Positions 8,555 through 20,636 are shown, counted from the stretch's first letter. The stretch: 64,000 bases of DNA from Symbiodinium microadriaticum (GCA_001939145.1 LSRX01000697.1:220703-284702); one strand, 5' to 3'. Notes: a model not told the origin generated them from the sequence alone. Numbers and translations: made by a program.

Positions 8555-10440
8555 CCGGTTCAAAAACCCTTTGTACTATGAGTACTATGTGCTGCCAGCA
8601 TGCCTCGACAGCGGCAGCTTGCTCCGCAGTCTTGCAGAGACTGAGAACGCTGGAGAGGGGACCGGCTGCATCGACAGGCGATGAGGTAACATCACATGAA
8701 CCGGGGCCTTGGTCAGGCTGATGCTTGCGACTGCCGCAGTCGTCCATAGACCCAGGAGCACTCGGCACGTGTTTGTGTGCGCCGCTCACGTGGTCCAAGT
8801 GAGTGTGTGGACAATCCTGAAGTATCTTACCAAACCGGATGTCGAACGGCGTTCTCCAGAAAAGCTTCCTGCTTGGACAATGCTCACCGACTATCTTTGG
8901 TACGGATCTGCGTGGCCCATGATGAACTTCGGCGCTTTCCGTCATAACCAAAACAAGCAAACCACCTCCAACAACCAAGCCTGACAAAGCCCCAAGAGCG
9001 TCGGCTTGAAGGTGGGGAATGCACACCAGAACACACACCTCGCACTGGGTGCCCAAGATATTGTCGGCATTTTTGATGTCTACCCAGTGCCACTGCGGCG
9101 CATCTTGGTCCATCTTTGGTGGCCCTTGTGATTTCTTATCAAAGCTTGCCCAAATCCACCGCGAGGGAGATGCAATTTGCGGGAACATGCTGTTGCTGCT
9201 CCCCGTTCGCAGACTCTGCGACACCTCTGCCGCGACTTGCAGGGCCCACTCTCCTCTCTTTGCAGACACAATGAGGAGCTTGCGAGGGGAAGATCTGCTT
9301 ATGCTAGCGGAGGGCAGCTCGTCACTTTCAACCACCACTTCAGAATTCAGAACAATCCCATGCTTGCGCAACACACCCTGGTAGGGTGCCAAGCTCGAAG
9401 AATCCACATTCTCTATCAGAAAGGCGTGGTTGGAGCTGTGTCTGTTTAGCATTGGATTCTTGGAAAGTTCGGAGGCCTTGCAGTGCTCCAGCCACTTCTC
9501 TCTCAGATCCGGATCCTTTTGTATGGCCTTAATGATGGTGGATAACTCCGCCTTCTGCTGCAGGCGGGCGGCAGCTTCAAGGTCGCGGAAGCCACCACAT
9601 CGGGGGCACTGCCGAATGTGCCTTCGGAATACCAGATTTTCACAAGTGCCGCAAAGCCACTCGCACTTCGGCCAGCAAGCAGCCGACAGACCCTGCGTCA
9701 GGACTGCTGGGCCCACGAAGTCTGCGGTGCCGTCACGTTTCAAATGCGCTCGAATCTCTACATGATCTGTACCCGGCATGGGGTCCACAACTTCTAAAGA
9801 TCGGACGTCAAAACCCAACTTCTGCAGCTTGGGCAAGTCATGTTGAGATGACAGACGCCCAGCCGAGATGTACAGTACCTCTCGAACCTGACTGTGTGAG
9901 ATGTAGCTGTAGAAATCCTCCCCCAAACCGGCAGACCGTGAAGATGACGCTATGAGAGCATGGGGTGCACTGCCGTACTCGATAAGATGCTGAAGGTCAT
10001 GGACCCCACCCTTGTGCACAGACACAAGTGCCGAATTGCGAGAACAGTTCTCCCGGGCAGCTTCTACCAGCTTGTCATTCTCCCCCATTGCAACCAGTGT
10101 GAGGTGGGACTGCAGGAGATGGCCAAGGGCAGCTGTACGGTACCCCCATCCACACTGCAGCTCCACCAGTAAAATGTCAGGCGCCTCCAGTCTTTCCCTC
10201 ATTCCGCGTGCATGATGCAGGAGAAACTCCACAGTACCAGCAGCAGACTCTGCATTTGCTGGAGCTGGGAAGTCACCCCCTGGCCGCCGATACTCGAAGC
10301 GATGCCCGGCGATCACCAAAGAATCATTGAAGGTAAGCTCCTGATCAGAGCGGTTCGAAGCGTACAGATTAAACATTGCCAACGTGATTTCGCTGCCAAT
10401 GTGTACCAATGCTTCGCTGGCATTACTTGAAACCTCTTGT
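8555..10440 (-). CDS. TmcA/TrmA fusion, exon B: TrmA-like fold, zinc finger and TmcA N-terminal domain
   Basis: One uninterrupted frame of about 630 residues (numbered here from 10499). Residues 40-255 follow TrmA (tRNA m5U54 methyltransferase): FEYRRPGGDFPAP, the SAM loop LQCGWGYRTAALG (114-126), then VLYISAGRLSSQHDL and VVDPMPGTDHVE. The nucleophile motif SCNP reads SAGR (212-215) and DPPR reads SSSR (185-188), so the active site looks lost. Residues 279-303 form a RanBP2-like zinc finger (WLCGTCEN...CPRCGG). Residues 403-545 match the TmcA N-terminal DUF1726 domain (RKLLIVSAKRGEW, LSGLVVGGGLLVLV) and 622-631 hold the Q-type motif KTAEQAAAVE. The donor CCGG|GCACCC fits in phase to exon C across a 309-base GC-AG intron. 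Confidence 0.85.
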
Positions 10441-10867
10441 CGACAAGTAACTGGGCACTGCAAACCTAACCTCCAAACCTTCCAAGCTCCTCTCCACAAC
10501 GCCGCCGATGGCCCCGGCTGCGGGCCTCCATGCTGCTGAGACCAGCTGCACAGCGCACGACCTCCGCTTCCTTGTCCCAGCGACCGGCCGCAAGTGGCCG
10601 GTCGTAGGTCATCAGCACCTCCAAATGGCCTGTAGCTGAGGTATGCAGTAGAATGTGAAGATCTGCCTATCTCGATGCCTCGTTGTAAATCGAGTCGAAT
10701 CGAAAGCTGCTGCTGTAGATGTCAAGGAACTAGCATCCCAAGCGGAAAGGAATCTGCATGTCTTCAGCCCAGCCCGAACCTCGGAGCAAGACATCCTGCA
10801 ATACAAAGCACGTCGCTGCACACTCGTCACTCACATCACTCTAACATCAGTCTGCTTGGTAGCATAC

Positions 10868-11157
10868 CAAGGCGCTGTCTCAGACCCCTCCAAAGCTGTC
10901 AGAAAAGGCTCCATGCATTGCTGAATGCGTGGTACCGCAGCAGGGAAACAAGGCTCACGTAAAGGCACTGCTTGGAAATTTTCGCGGATCGCATAGGCTA
11001 GCCTGTGGGTTCCTCCCCGGATGACCTCAACGATCTGAAATCCACAGGCACAGTTGTATCCAGTAGTTCGCTGTGCTGGGGTCAGGGTGTGCGGAAGGGC
11101 CGCGACAGCAGGACACGCTTCCAGAAGCTCCGCTAATGCCACCCTTGCTCGAATTCC
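10868..11157 (-). CDS. TmcA/TrmA fusion, exon A: TrmA N-terminal part
   Basis: Minus-strand frame with GYNCACGFQIV, LAYAIRENFQAVPL and REPCFPAAVPRIQQCM. These match the TrmA region before the methyltransferase fold (E. coli: YRM-AEFRI, IIFDQQT, DSFPAASELI). The donor CCTTG|GTATGC at 10867 ends it. At least one exon between 10440 and 10868 is unresolved. The 5' end is approximate. Upstream minus-strand sequence at 11324-11440 contains IKIRGVPK, which might be the start of an RRM as in human TRMT2A, but this is weak. Confidence 0.65.
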
Positions 11158-11159
11158 GG

Positions 11160-12190
11160 CGATTCACGCAACTCTATTTTACTGGTTGGATCCTTCCCTG
11201 ATTACTACTTTAGGTGAACAGCTGCAACTGCCCAATGACGCCACGCATCTCGAGCTTCTGCAAGCGGGATCCGCTGGACATCTTCGCCAGGGCAACATGT
11301 GCTTTTTCCACAGAGAGAACGCTTCAGCGCGGCTTCATGACAAGCATGTGTGCTCTTGGTTTTTTCTTCTCTGCTCCAAATGGCACAATTTTTGGGACTC
11401 CTCGAATCTTGATTTGACTTGGTGGCGGAACGTGCCCGTAGGTTCGGTACGCATTCTCAGATTCGATGTGAAGATGCTTCAGCAATAGTAGAGGCGGAGT
11501 GGCTGGGAAAAGCATGTCTTGATTCGATTGGGAACGTATGGCGATGGTGGCCTCAGCAAGCACCTGCATGATCTGGTACTCTATCCACAACACCAGAACA
11601 AACTCCACATGCTTGCTGCTCTCAAGGGGAACGCTCCAGCCTCATCCGAGGGACTCAGCCACTTCCAGCCATGCCGATGGGCTTCACCTTGCCTGCAGGC
11701 TTGCAAACATAAGGGTGTCATGTCTCGCACATGCGACGAAACTGGACCATCCACCGGAAGGAGGCATTGTCAGTTGACGCGTGATGGTGCTCACTGTCCG
11801 TTCACTCGCGTAGACACTCTACTAACCGGCAGGCCAGGGTGGAATCCGCCGATGTGATCGGCAGATGCATCATTTGCCGTCAAATCAGTATGGAGAAATC
11901 CCGTACATTTTGGTCAGGGTGTGTCTCCACAGGTCATCACTCACAGACTCAAGGGCGGTCTAGAGTCTAGAGAAAATAACTTCACCGGACGTCAACAGCA
12001 AGTTCCTGATCTTTCTCCTACTAGCACAAACTCTTCTATCGCATCACCCGCCGTTCATGCAATGTCCTTCCGTCGCTACCACTACTGCAACATCTATTAT
12101 ACTGCGTCACCTTACTCTACCTTCTCCTATACATTGCATTCACTCCCAGCCTTGGCTTCGGGCCTGACCTGGCTAGGATCAATGCGGTGC
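11160..12190. other. No confident gene; possible 5' exons of the fusion gene
   Basis: Apart from the weak RRM-like fragment at 11324-11440 (minus) no coding pattern stands out on either strand. The fusion gene's start codon, if within the window, should lie here. Confidence 0.35.
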
Positions 12191-12899
12191 TAACCATGGC
12201 TCAAGTTCCAAACGCTATCCGCCGCTATCCTCAGCACGGCCGCTTCCGTGTCAAAGCACGGCTCTAGTCTGAACCCCGGACCGGAAGTGAACCAAGCACT
12301 GAGAGACCAGTCTCCAAGACAGCGATACGGTTTCCGGCAGGCCCTGCGCCGTAGTTTCAAACTGTGCCAGGAAGGCAAAGCACATGTTGAGGAGAATAAA
12401 GCCAAACCTGCAACAGAACGAGTGAGGGGCACAAGATGTTGGTGATCCGGCTAGCGTCTCGCCACCCTCCCATATTTTACCATCTGTCTTGGGTCCAAGG
12501 CAAACAGCGATGCGAAGGGCGGACGGCCTGGGCAGAGCTGCACAGGCAATTGACTTAATTACAATGCTCAAGAGCTCAGAATGCCAAGGCCACCACTTCC
12601 GAGGGGCATCGGGAAGCCATGCGACACCTCCCTCAGCCAAGCAACGCATTCTTCCGAAAGCACCCTTGTAGCCTTCGAAGCTCACACCGACTTCCAACGT
12701 CGGCATCAATTCGTCTGTTATGTATGTTGCATGTATGCCACTGGAAACCTTGTCTCAGGAAGCAACCATATGGAGTTGGTGCCACCGGCTCAAAGTGGCG
12801 GGGCCCCAAGCATTTCGATATCGAAGAGATTACGCTGCGAAAGTGAGCTCCTCCATCACGAGCGAACACAGCCACAATGTGCGTCAAGCGGCAAACCAT
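12190..12899 (-). CDS. Unrecognised multi-exon protein
   Basis: Two coding-looking minus-strand frames: 12633-12899 (begins MVCRLTHIVAVFARDGG) and 12450-12709 (contains FEGYKGAFGRMRCLAEGGVA and ALRIAVCLGPKTDGKIWEGG). A third stretch near 12190-12330 contains WFTSGPGFRLEPCFDTEAAV. Splice joins are not fixed. No family recognised. Confidence 0.4.
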
Positions 12900-13239
12900 A
12901 CCATGGACAAGGTAAGCCGGTAAGCCTCACTAACGATGCAGCTTTTCTTGCGGCATGACTGCGTTCAATGCTGCAGCTTGTGAGACAAACATGGGATCGA
13001 TCGGCATTGCAACTGTTACGCCTGCGCTGTTGATTCCTGATTCGGGTGTGGAGTGTACAATGCCACGAGGCATGCGCGTGTGCTTGACTTCAGCACAGCA
13101 TCGGTGAAACCTAACGTGGAATCTTGGCAACAATTGCCTCGTGCTCCTTCTTGCAAGACTTTAGCAACCTTGGCCTACTCCTTGCAGCCAGGATGTGTTG
13201 TCTGATACTTACTCCCCCTGACGACCAGTGACCATATGC

Positions 13240-13990
13240 GCGTCACTCATCGTCGATATCAGCCAGAGCTTCGTCCTCCTCCCTTGCACGGAGAGGCAGC
13301 TTCTAAAGCGTACGCAAACGCCCTTCGCCTGAGGTCTCGGCCCCTCCATACCTTCGGCTGCTGGTACAGGCAACGCAGCTTCCTCTCTGTCGACCAGACC
13401 CATGAAAGCCTCGACGTCGCTTCACCACTCACAGATTATAGCTCTGTCTTGCAATCTCGCGGGGTTTGCCCTGGTGATAGTATCTGCACTGAGGCTTGAA
13501 CAAGCATTGTCTGCACATAGGCCGGGATGGCCTCCACACAGCCCGGGGCAACAAACGTTCAACATGTCGCCGGCACCGCTCCTTGTCCAGGGGTGTCCCC
13601 AGGCTTGCCACCAGGCCACGACAGGATTCCATGACCACCTGACTTGTCTTTTCTTGTCAATTTGTTGGTGATCGTGTCGAGCCTAGGAGAGTTCGTGGCA
13701 AATCTCCTGCCTCAAAGAACTCCCAGAAAAGCAGCGCACGGTGCTCAAACTCTTCGGGATGATTCGCTGTGATCTTTCCGACCTGTGTGCTCAATCACAT
13801 GCTGCCAAATGCCACAGCTCTTACTTAAAGAGCCCGTTACAGTGCCTCTTACAGAAATCCTGGCAGTACCCCTTCAGCAACTGTTTCAAGGCGCTGTTGT
13901 TAGGGCACGGGCGTGAGAATCGAAGCTCTCCAGGATTGCCTGAAGCTGCTCGAGGTCGAGGTGCTCCTGCCACGCAAGGTAAAGATTCTC
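13240..13990 (-). CDS. Unrecognised multi-exon protein with a Cys-rich motif
   Basis: Coding-like pieces in order on the minus strand: 13981-13900 (LAWQEHLDLEQLQAILESF), 13782-13690 (VGKITANHPEEFEHRALLFW, acceptor CACAG|GTCGG), 13638-13430 (ERLLPRAVW then MCRQCLFKPQCRYYH) and 13403-13310 (MGLVDREEAALPVPAAEG). The C-x2-C-x5-C-x3-H group could bind zinc or, less likely, be part of an Fe-S loop. No family assigned. Confidence 0.45.
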
Positions 13991-14029
13991 GCATGTTCTC
14001 AAGATATGTAGACACACACACATATACAT

Positions 14030-14297
14030 TTATATATATATATATACATATACACATACATGTATATATATATATATCTATATACATATGCACGTGTATG
14101 TGTGTATATCGCACTCGACGCATCAGGCGAGGTGCAGGGAGAACTAGCAACACAGCAACTATACTATACAGATATATATATATATGTAGATATGATACAT
14201 ATAAACGTGAATTTATGTATGTGCGTAGACAAATTACACATGTATGTACATATAATATACATACATACATACATACATACATACATACATACATACA

Positions 14298-14333
<36 letters not shown>

Positions 14334-14400
14334 TATATATACACACAGAGACCGTGTGTGTATGTATAGAAATATATACATACATATGCGTATGCACATA
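14030..14400. repeat. TACA/TATA microsatellite
   Basis: A pure ACAT run covers about 14256-14326 and is followed by an AT run to about 14342. Looser TATA and TATG repeats flank it from 14030. Tyr/Ile/His-rich open frames on both strands are artefacts. Confidence 0.95.
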
Positions 14401-14439
14401 CATGCATGCATGCACTCATTTTGATTGCCACAATACATT

Positions 14440-15060
14440 AAAGCACATTATGCTATATTACTGCCCAACACCGAATTATGTTATATTGTTAGTATTGTTA
14501 CTATTGCTATTATACATAATTTTTTTTGCCTCTCACCTAGCTTGGACGAGCCCGCATTTCAGGGTACAGTCTTGTGGAACTGAAAGACAGGGTAAGCTGT
14601 ACGCCCTGTTAGTGGCGTTCACTACATGCTATTTCAGCATCGTCTTTCTTCACTGAGGAATACGATGGAACGAATTGGCAGCCACAGAAATTTAAGGTTC
14701 AAGTCCTCACTCTACAGTCAAATCAGAACTCAGATCAGATCTCCACGCTGGCAGCAAGGTTCAATCCAATGGGCAACCAGTGGACTGAATCAGGCTGCGG
14801 TCGTTAGAATTAGTGAGCACCCTAGTACCATCGCATCATACGACAGACATCCAGTAGCGAATTACGAATTACAGGTCTTCTTGTCTTACCTTCACAGATG
14901 ACAGAATGTAGTCTCTTCGCGGAGCTTTGATGTACACATTGATTTATTTACTGACTTTTTTTAACTTAGTTTTGCACTCATAGTGTCAGTCATGGTTGTA
15001 TTTTGGTTTGTGTTGAGTCGTGTCTGTGTATATAGATATCTGGAAGTGTTTCTCCCAGGC
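14440..15060. other. AT-rich gap
   Basis: AT-rich, no protein-like frame seen. Confidence 0.4.
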
Positions 15061-15065
15061 ATTCG

Positions 15066-15284
15066 TTACAAGGAGACGTCTGCACTCAGCAAAGCCATAG
15101 TGAACTCATCTCTTCTCTTCTGTTTGTTCTCGTCGTCTCTCTCTGCTCTCTTTTCTCCGAGGGGCTGCGGGATCCAGATTATAAGCATGTCCGTCCAAGC
15201 CTCTCCGCCGAAAATCGCAGCCATGTCAACGCTAACCGCCTGTCGTCTCAAAAACTGACGGATCTGCCGCTTATGCTCGCCCAA
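15066..15284 (-). CDS. Unrecognised protein, C-terminal exon
   Basis: Minus-strand frame with QIRQFLRRQAVSVDMAAIFG, then EKRAERDDENKQKRRDEF and a stop after LLSADVSL. The mixed hydrophobic and charged composition looks coding. It could be the last exon of the gene whose other exons lie at 15444-16280. No family recognised. Confidence 0.45.
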   Translation of the reverse strand: MGEHKRQIRQFLRRQAVSVDMAAIFGGEAWTDMLIIWIPQPLGEKRAERDDENKQKRRDEFTMALLSADVSL

Positions 15285-15443
15285 GCTGAAGCCAAGAAAT
15301 CTTCACTCAGGGTTATCATTGTTTTCAGTCCATTTCTTCTAGTCAGTCACTATCAATGTTCGCAATGTTGTGAGGTGTTAATACTGATGACCGGAGCCGT
15401 GGATACCGTGATGTTGAGATGCACCTCTCGCTGGCCGCATAGA

Positions 15444-16280
15444 TTAGCAGGCCTTCGGGGCGCCCGCTTCGGCTGCCTCTCCCTCGGGCGGTGGTGGGGG
15501 AGCCTCCTGGAGAACGACAGTGCAAAGTGCTTTGCTGAGGCTGCGTATCTGTAAGCATCTGGCGCCACTCGCTTCAGACAGCTTCTCGTGAGCAAACCTT
15601 GGCACGACACATACGCAGGTGCCGGTCCCATCGTCGGCGTGTCGCCGGCCAATTGTTCTTTCTGAGATCCTTCGAATTGAAGCTGGGGCCAGGGCTCCAA
15701 CACGTACTTCAATGTGGCCTGACTTCTTGGGATTTGCGTCTTTTCCGGAAGATCTCAAGCCACTTCGACGAAATTGACGAACCCTTAACTAGGCAGGCAG
15801 CCGGAACTAAAACTCGCTCTCCTTGATAGTATGGCCACGGCTGTGCCTGCGTGCAGCGCAGCCCCATCATAATGTAACATCCTGTGCCCACAGCGCATGT
15901 CAACTCTCCACGACTTGGCCGTGCGCCAGAAACGCATAGATCGACCGGATGGAACGCCGATTCTCCTGGCAGAAAGAAGTTGAAATAAAACCACGGCAGT
16001 TCTACCTGCCTGCATGCATCTGTGCTTCCCTGCCTGAATCACCACAAGATTTTCATGCTGCACTGCATCTTTTCGAATCGGGTCGTCATCGTAAACGTCC
16101 ATAACTGGAATCAGGATATCCGTGATGAATCGGAAGAGGCCCTGGCAAGAAACCCCTTGATGTTTGCGTCAACGCTTCCGCTCAGACTTAACTTTCCGAT
16201 GGCCTCGTCCAAGGGCATGGGCGGTCTGCCCTTCTCTGGCGCATACTTCCTCAGCGAGGCCACAGCTCATGTTTGCACGT
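15444..16280 (-). CDS. Unrecognised multi-exon protein
   Basis: Coding-like minus-strand pieces: about 16270-16165 (RKYAPEKGRPPMPLDEAIGK), 16142-16030 (FRFITDILIPVMDVYDDD, acceptor TTGCCAG|GGCC), 15903-15790 (GTGCYIMMGLRC and YYQGERVLVPAACLVKG) and 15758-15444 (HIEVRVGALAPASIRRISER, ending in a Pro/Glu/Ala-rich tail with a stop). The frame change between the first two could be a short GT-AG intron. Function unknown. Confidence 0.5.
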
Positions 16281-16499
16281 CTTACCTCTTCCGAGACAGA
16301 AGCAACTGGGCTGACGGCTCTCGAGGCTGCTCACACATTGTCCAGGAGGCTGTCCGCATTAACAGCTCCTCTCACGTGGCCATCTCGGTCATGTCAAGCC
16401 GACCCCCTACTTCGTTTGCGATAGGCTGTCCAGGTAGTGTGCGCGTGTCAGCCGCTGGGCCAGATATGGCCTCACTCTGCATCAGTCACAGTCTTTCTC

Positions 16500-17546
16500 T
16501 GAAGCCGATGGGATAAGATTTTGGACCGCAGCCTTCCATCCCGGATGCCTGCGGCTTCCTCAAACCAGGTACACGCATGTGACCTTGCCCAGGCATGCTC
16601 TGAAAGAGATGGTGCCTGTGCTCACCGCTCTTGAAAGTTGGGATGGGGCCCCCGGCCAACTGAGTGATCCTTCCGCTTGACCCTCCAACAAGCCACAATT
16701 GATGACCAGGTGCTTCCAGTCCTTACACAGGCGATGCAGATGTCCAAGCAGTGGAATGAATACCCGCGATTCACATCAACACGCACCGCATCTCCAAGAC
16801 GTGGACATCCATGCCTCACCATCCAAGAAAGCGGTGATAAAAATTCAATCTGGCTCTTGACCATGTCTGCACTGAGAAGTTTCAGCGAGCTCAGGCGCAG
16901 CCGATGGTGTGTTGGCTGGCAGAAAGGTCCAGGCCTTTGAAAGACAAAGTGGCCGTTAGACTATAGTATCTGTAGTATGATATAGCATTTTATGGTGCAT
17001 CAAAAAAAGATATTGTAGCAGACTATAGTCTACTGTCGTATACAAGCCGGCAGTGATCCCACCCCTGTACAGATGCGGCAAGGGAGCCCATGAAAGCGTA
17101 TGAGTCGAAAAGGTCGATTAAGATGGCATAGAACTCTGTCAGCACATCCTTCACGCGAACCTGGAAGCAAACACAAGACATGTATAAGAGAACAATCTAA
17201 GCAGGTGGTGACAGCATGAAGCACAGAACCGGCCTTCATGAACGATTCAACCCACCTTAGAACACAAGTTCGACCGGGCCTTTGCGCTGTAGAAAAAATG
17301 TCTCCGAGTGGGCCTTGAATGTGTAGAGTTTGCTTCACTGTTTTGCAGTGGAGTGGCTTTAGTCGTAGGGCATCCCAGTCCTTTCAATTCCAACATTCGG
17401 CCTAATGATGGCTGCAACGGGCGCCGACCGAAAGATTCAGTACAGGTGTCCTGCTCGAATCTGGGGTCGACTTGCGCCCCGTCTCTGGAGGATGCTGTGG
17501 ACGGTCGGCTGTCGATTTCCGGATAGGGCTCCGGAGCAATTGGCAC
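16500..17546 (-). CDS. Unrecognised multi-exon protein
   Basis: Coding-like pieces: 17546-17290 (polar, contains EPYPEIDSRPSTASSRDG), 17160-17065 (VRVKDVLTEFYAILIDLFDS, acceptor TTCCAG|GTTCGC) and about 16770-16680 (LLGHLHRLCKDWKHLVINCG). The last two look like ordinary globular helices. No family recognised. Confidence 0.45.
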
Positions 17547-17657
17547 CTAAGCTGCGCACACCTGCTTAGCAAAACAACGAATGGCAAGCTCAGGCAGCAG
17601 GCAAACACAGCATTACTCTGTTCGACCACGCTAAGATCTCACAGAGGTACCACAGCT

Positions 17658-17921
17658 TTAATTTTTTGCCGAGATACATCCCAATGAAACTCCTAGGCTC
17701 GCTGACACATGGCATGCATCAGCACAGGTGCAGCGAGCGACCAGCACAGCAAGGGCGGATTCAAATGATTTGGAGACATCTTGCCAAGGGTCGATATAGT
17801 GTGCTAGGCCGTCGGACGTCAGCGTTTCTGGATCAGCCTGGAGGGGGGTTGCGCGACAGCTTGCATCCTGCTGGCAGAGTGCACCCGGCACCTTACAAAT
17901 GGACTCGTAGTCATTCTTCAT
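17658..17921 (-). CDS. Unrecognised exon
   Basis: Frame opening with MKNDYESICKVPGALCQQDA, followed by ETLTSDGLAHYIDPWQDV and FESALAVLVARCTCADAC. It looks coding and could be the 5' part of the 16500-17546 gene. Confidence 0.4.
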   Translation of the reverse strand: MKNDYESICKVPGALCQQDASCRATPLQADPETLTSDGLAHYIDPWQDVSKSFESALAVLVARCTCADACHVSASLGVSLGCISAKN

Positions 17922-18203
17922 GACGAACCTAAGACGGGTTTAGGGCCCTGCTCTGAGAGCTCCCCTCTAAGCTGGCTCTCTGAGCCTGTAAGTGCAGCTT
18001 CCGGGAGGCGCCTTCCTGCAGGCTGATACACCGAGCTGCGCAACTCTTGGCTTCAAGCTTTGAACTCTCTTGGTGCGGACTGTCTCTTTCAAAATGGCCG
18101 TGGAGAGTTGGTTTAGTTTCCTGGCTGTCTTAGACAGCCCCGCCTCGCCAGCTGCGACGAAATCGCTACCTAGTCTTCCAAACCAAACCTGGAAATGGCT
18201 CGG

Positions 18204-19110
18204 CTAGGCCCGGGCAAGTGGAAACTCGTTTCCATCTAGGTCGCTGCGAGGGCATCCGCTTTTGGTATTTGCGATGTCGTGATCTCTCGTGTCTTCTCGT
18301 TTCGTGGGCATCAAAACGCATTCATACCCATTCAAAACGCCGTATGGCCACCCCTCAAGGCGTTCAGGAAGGTCGCAGAGCGTCTGGACACCCACCGCTA
18401 CCGGGTCCGATCCTAGAAGACGGTTCGGGAGCCGATGATGTTGTATAGTCTTTGCATTTAACGTGGAAGAAAGGTGCCATGCTGCTGACCTGCCATCGTC
18501 TCTTTGCTGTCGAGACCCTCGGCATAAACAGATTTCCATGACACAGAACGTGGATAAAATCGGGAAACATCCCACCTCCGGCTACTTCCGTTTTCGATTG
18601 AGTTGTCCCAGTGCCCAGGCAGACAGTCCTGGAAGCTATCCACTCGACCTCGTCAGGTGTGATGTCCACCGGGATGATCTGTATCTCGAAGGGTCCACCA
18701 TAATCTTTCTGTGGGTACACCTTGGTGCAGATGCCCCATGAACAGGGGTTCCGGCTGCTCTCCTGTGTTTCAGTACTGAGGTCCAGGCCCCCTGCCAGCG
18801 AGGTGCAACTACGTACTCGCCACGGACGGTCTTGGGAAAGTCTTGCTGGCCGCCAACCTTCCACCTCCCAAATGCCCACGCATTGCGACGTGCTATGATG
18901 TGATTCCTCAAACAGGATATGGTGAGTGCTTCGACCTGCCTGAATTTGCATTCCATCAGGTTGGCTTGAGGGCCATAAGCCTCCTCTGACCACTCCAGCG
19001 CATCGACGTCCTCAGTGCAAAGCACTCTTTCATGTCGCCCTTGCGCGGTGCGGAACATTCTGTCTGCCTCCTCTGCGATTGCGGCACCTTGTCTAAGCTC
19101 GATGAAGACC
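18204..19110 (-). CDS. Unrecognised multi-exon protein
   Basis: An exon starts at acceptor CTAGCAG|GTCTTCATCGAG near 19108 and runs to about 18915 (VFIELRQGAAIAEEADRMFR, EWSEEAYGPQANLMECKF). A second piece near 18720-18520 contains FEIQIIPVDITPDEVEWIA. The last piece, ending at 18204, contains ERLEGWPYGVLNGYECVLMP. Strong coding character, function unknown. Confidence 0.5.
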
Positions 19111-20260
19111 TGCTAGCTAAGCGGTGCTGTGCAGCATCTGCATGTGCCCGCAATTCACATGCCAAGGCCGTACCGGGCCACGTAAGCTCATCCCATAGCC
19201 CCACGAAGCAAACAGGCCTCCTCGCCCTCCTCCAAAGTGGAGCAGATCACTTGGCGAGGCCTGGCTCAGGGATTCAATGGGAGCCTTTCAAAGGCACAAG
19301 ATGAGAAAACATGTCTGGCTGGCTTAAGTGTCATACCATCAGAGTTCAAGACTCTCTGGGGTACCTTGAGTTTGACCCGCAACGCAACAACACCTGCGTG
19401 CCAGATCTTTGCTATCTTTGCATGTAGCCAGGATGCCCGAAAGGCATGAGGATATTTCTCCCTCTGGACGCGTGTAGCTGCAACGAGTGCCTTTCACCAT
19501 GGCAAGAGGAAGACTTTGCATTTGACTCGCGGAGTTCTCTGAGACATGTTCCAACCAGCGCATGTGCTGTTTCCCGGCACCACATTGCACCTGGACACTG
19601 CTCGCGAGCGCACTGTCAGCACACAAGATGAAGGCACTTCGGCCTCAAACTTCAAGTCCTGACAATTGACAAGCACCTGCCGGCAGAACGACCAAGGAGT
19701 CACCCCAGCCAATGAGATGCTTCACACAAGCTCAAGTTGGACAGCCACTAAATGCAGAGGCACAGTTTGACAATCGGCCCTTCACAAACATTTTGCAGGT
19801 CCGAGACTACGGCATGTTCTGCGAAACACTCGGTGCGGCCAGCTGTTAGTGCAATATTGCGAAGCAGCCTTTTTCAATGCATCACGAGACACCATGCTTC
19901 GCAGCTTGCATATGCCTGCTTTGCTTGTTTGCTTGCTTAGTGGTCTTTGCGTGCGTGAGTCAGCGGGCGAGGGAGTGAGCAATCCTCTCCGTGGACCGAT
20001 CGCCTGAGCCGTCTGAACTCATCGTTTTGCACTTTAGTCGGTCCCTGACCAGGTCGCAATGTCCCTCTTTTTGCAGCAATGGTTTTCCTTCTGTGCCACA
20101 CGACAGACCAACCAAAGGAGCTAGTGGCATGCACGGGCCCGGCCTTCATGGCTCCTGCTAACTGCAGTTTTGCAGCTGGCAGTGCCTATGCTTGCACGCC
20201 TCTTGAGAATAATATTTCCAGCAGCAGGTGTTGATCTCTCTGTCTCCCGCTCCCTCCCTA
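19110..20260. other. No confident gene
   Basis: A weak minus-strand frame at 19339-19626 is the only candidate. No repeat or RNA gene seen. Confidence 0.3.
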
Positions 20261-20636
20261 TCGTCAGGCCATGCACACGAAATCCAAAGCAAGGTACATC
20301 ATGAGAACTTTTTCCACGTGCTGGGCTGTTGTTGCGGGCACTGCATTCTCGAGTTGCCGGGATGGCAACACCACCTGAGCAAGCGAAGAATAGGGATGCC
20401 CGGCTGGACGACGGGCACTAGTTGAGCTGCACGCGTTGTAACGCTCATGGTTGCTATACGGCAGGAGGGGCATAGATGCCTTGACTGGCCTTGATCGCAA
20501 AATCATCATGGCTTTGGCCCGTTGTCGCTTACGGATCCTCACCATGCTCCGCAACCTGGCCTTGTCCCTGTAGAAGAAAATTCGTGATGCAGATCTCAAT
20601 GAGCCTGCCAAGCTTCATCGAACTCATTCGGTTTCA

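Noticed and set aside
13429-13638. Endonuclease III-type Fe-S loop
   Set aside because: LLPRAVW and C-x2-C-x5-C resemble the end of NTH1, but the first Cys and the helix before it are missing and no helix-hairpin-helix was found.
13821-14656. Long Tyr/Ile/His/Val-rich open frames
   Set aside because: Produced by the TACA/TATA microsatellite.
18083-18110. Second spliced-leader relic (GGCCATTTTGAAAG on the minus strand)
   Set aside because: Only about ten bases match; too short to separate from chance.
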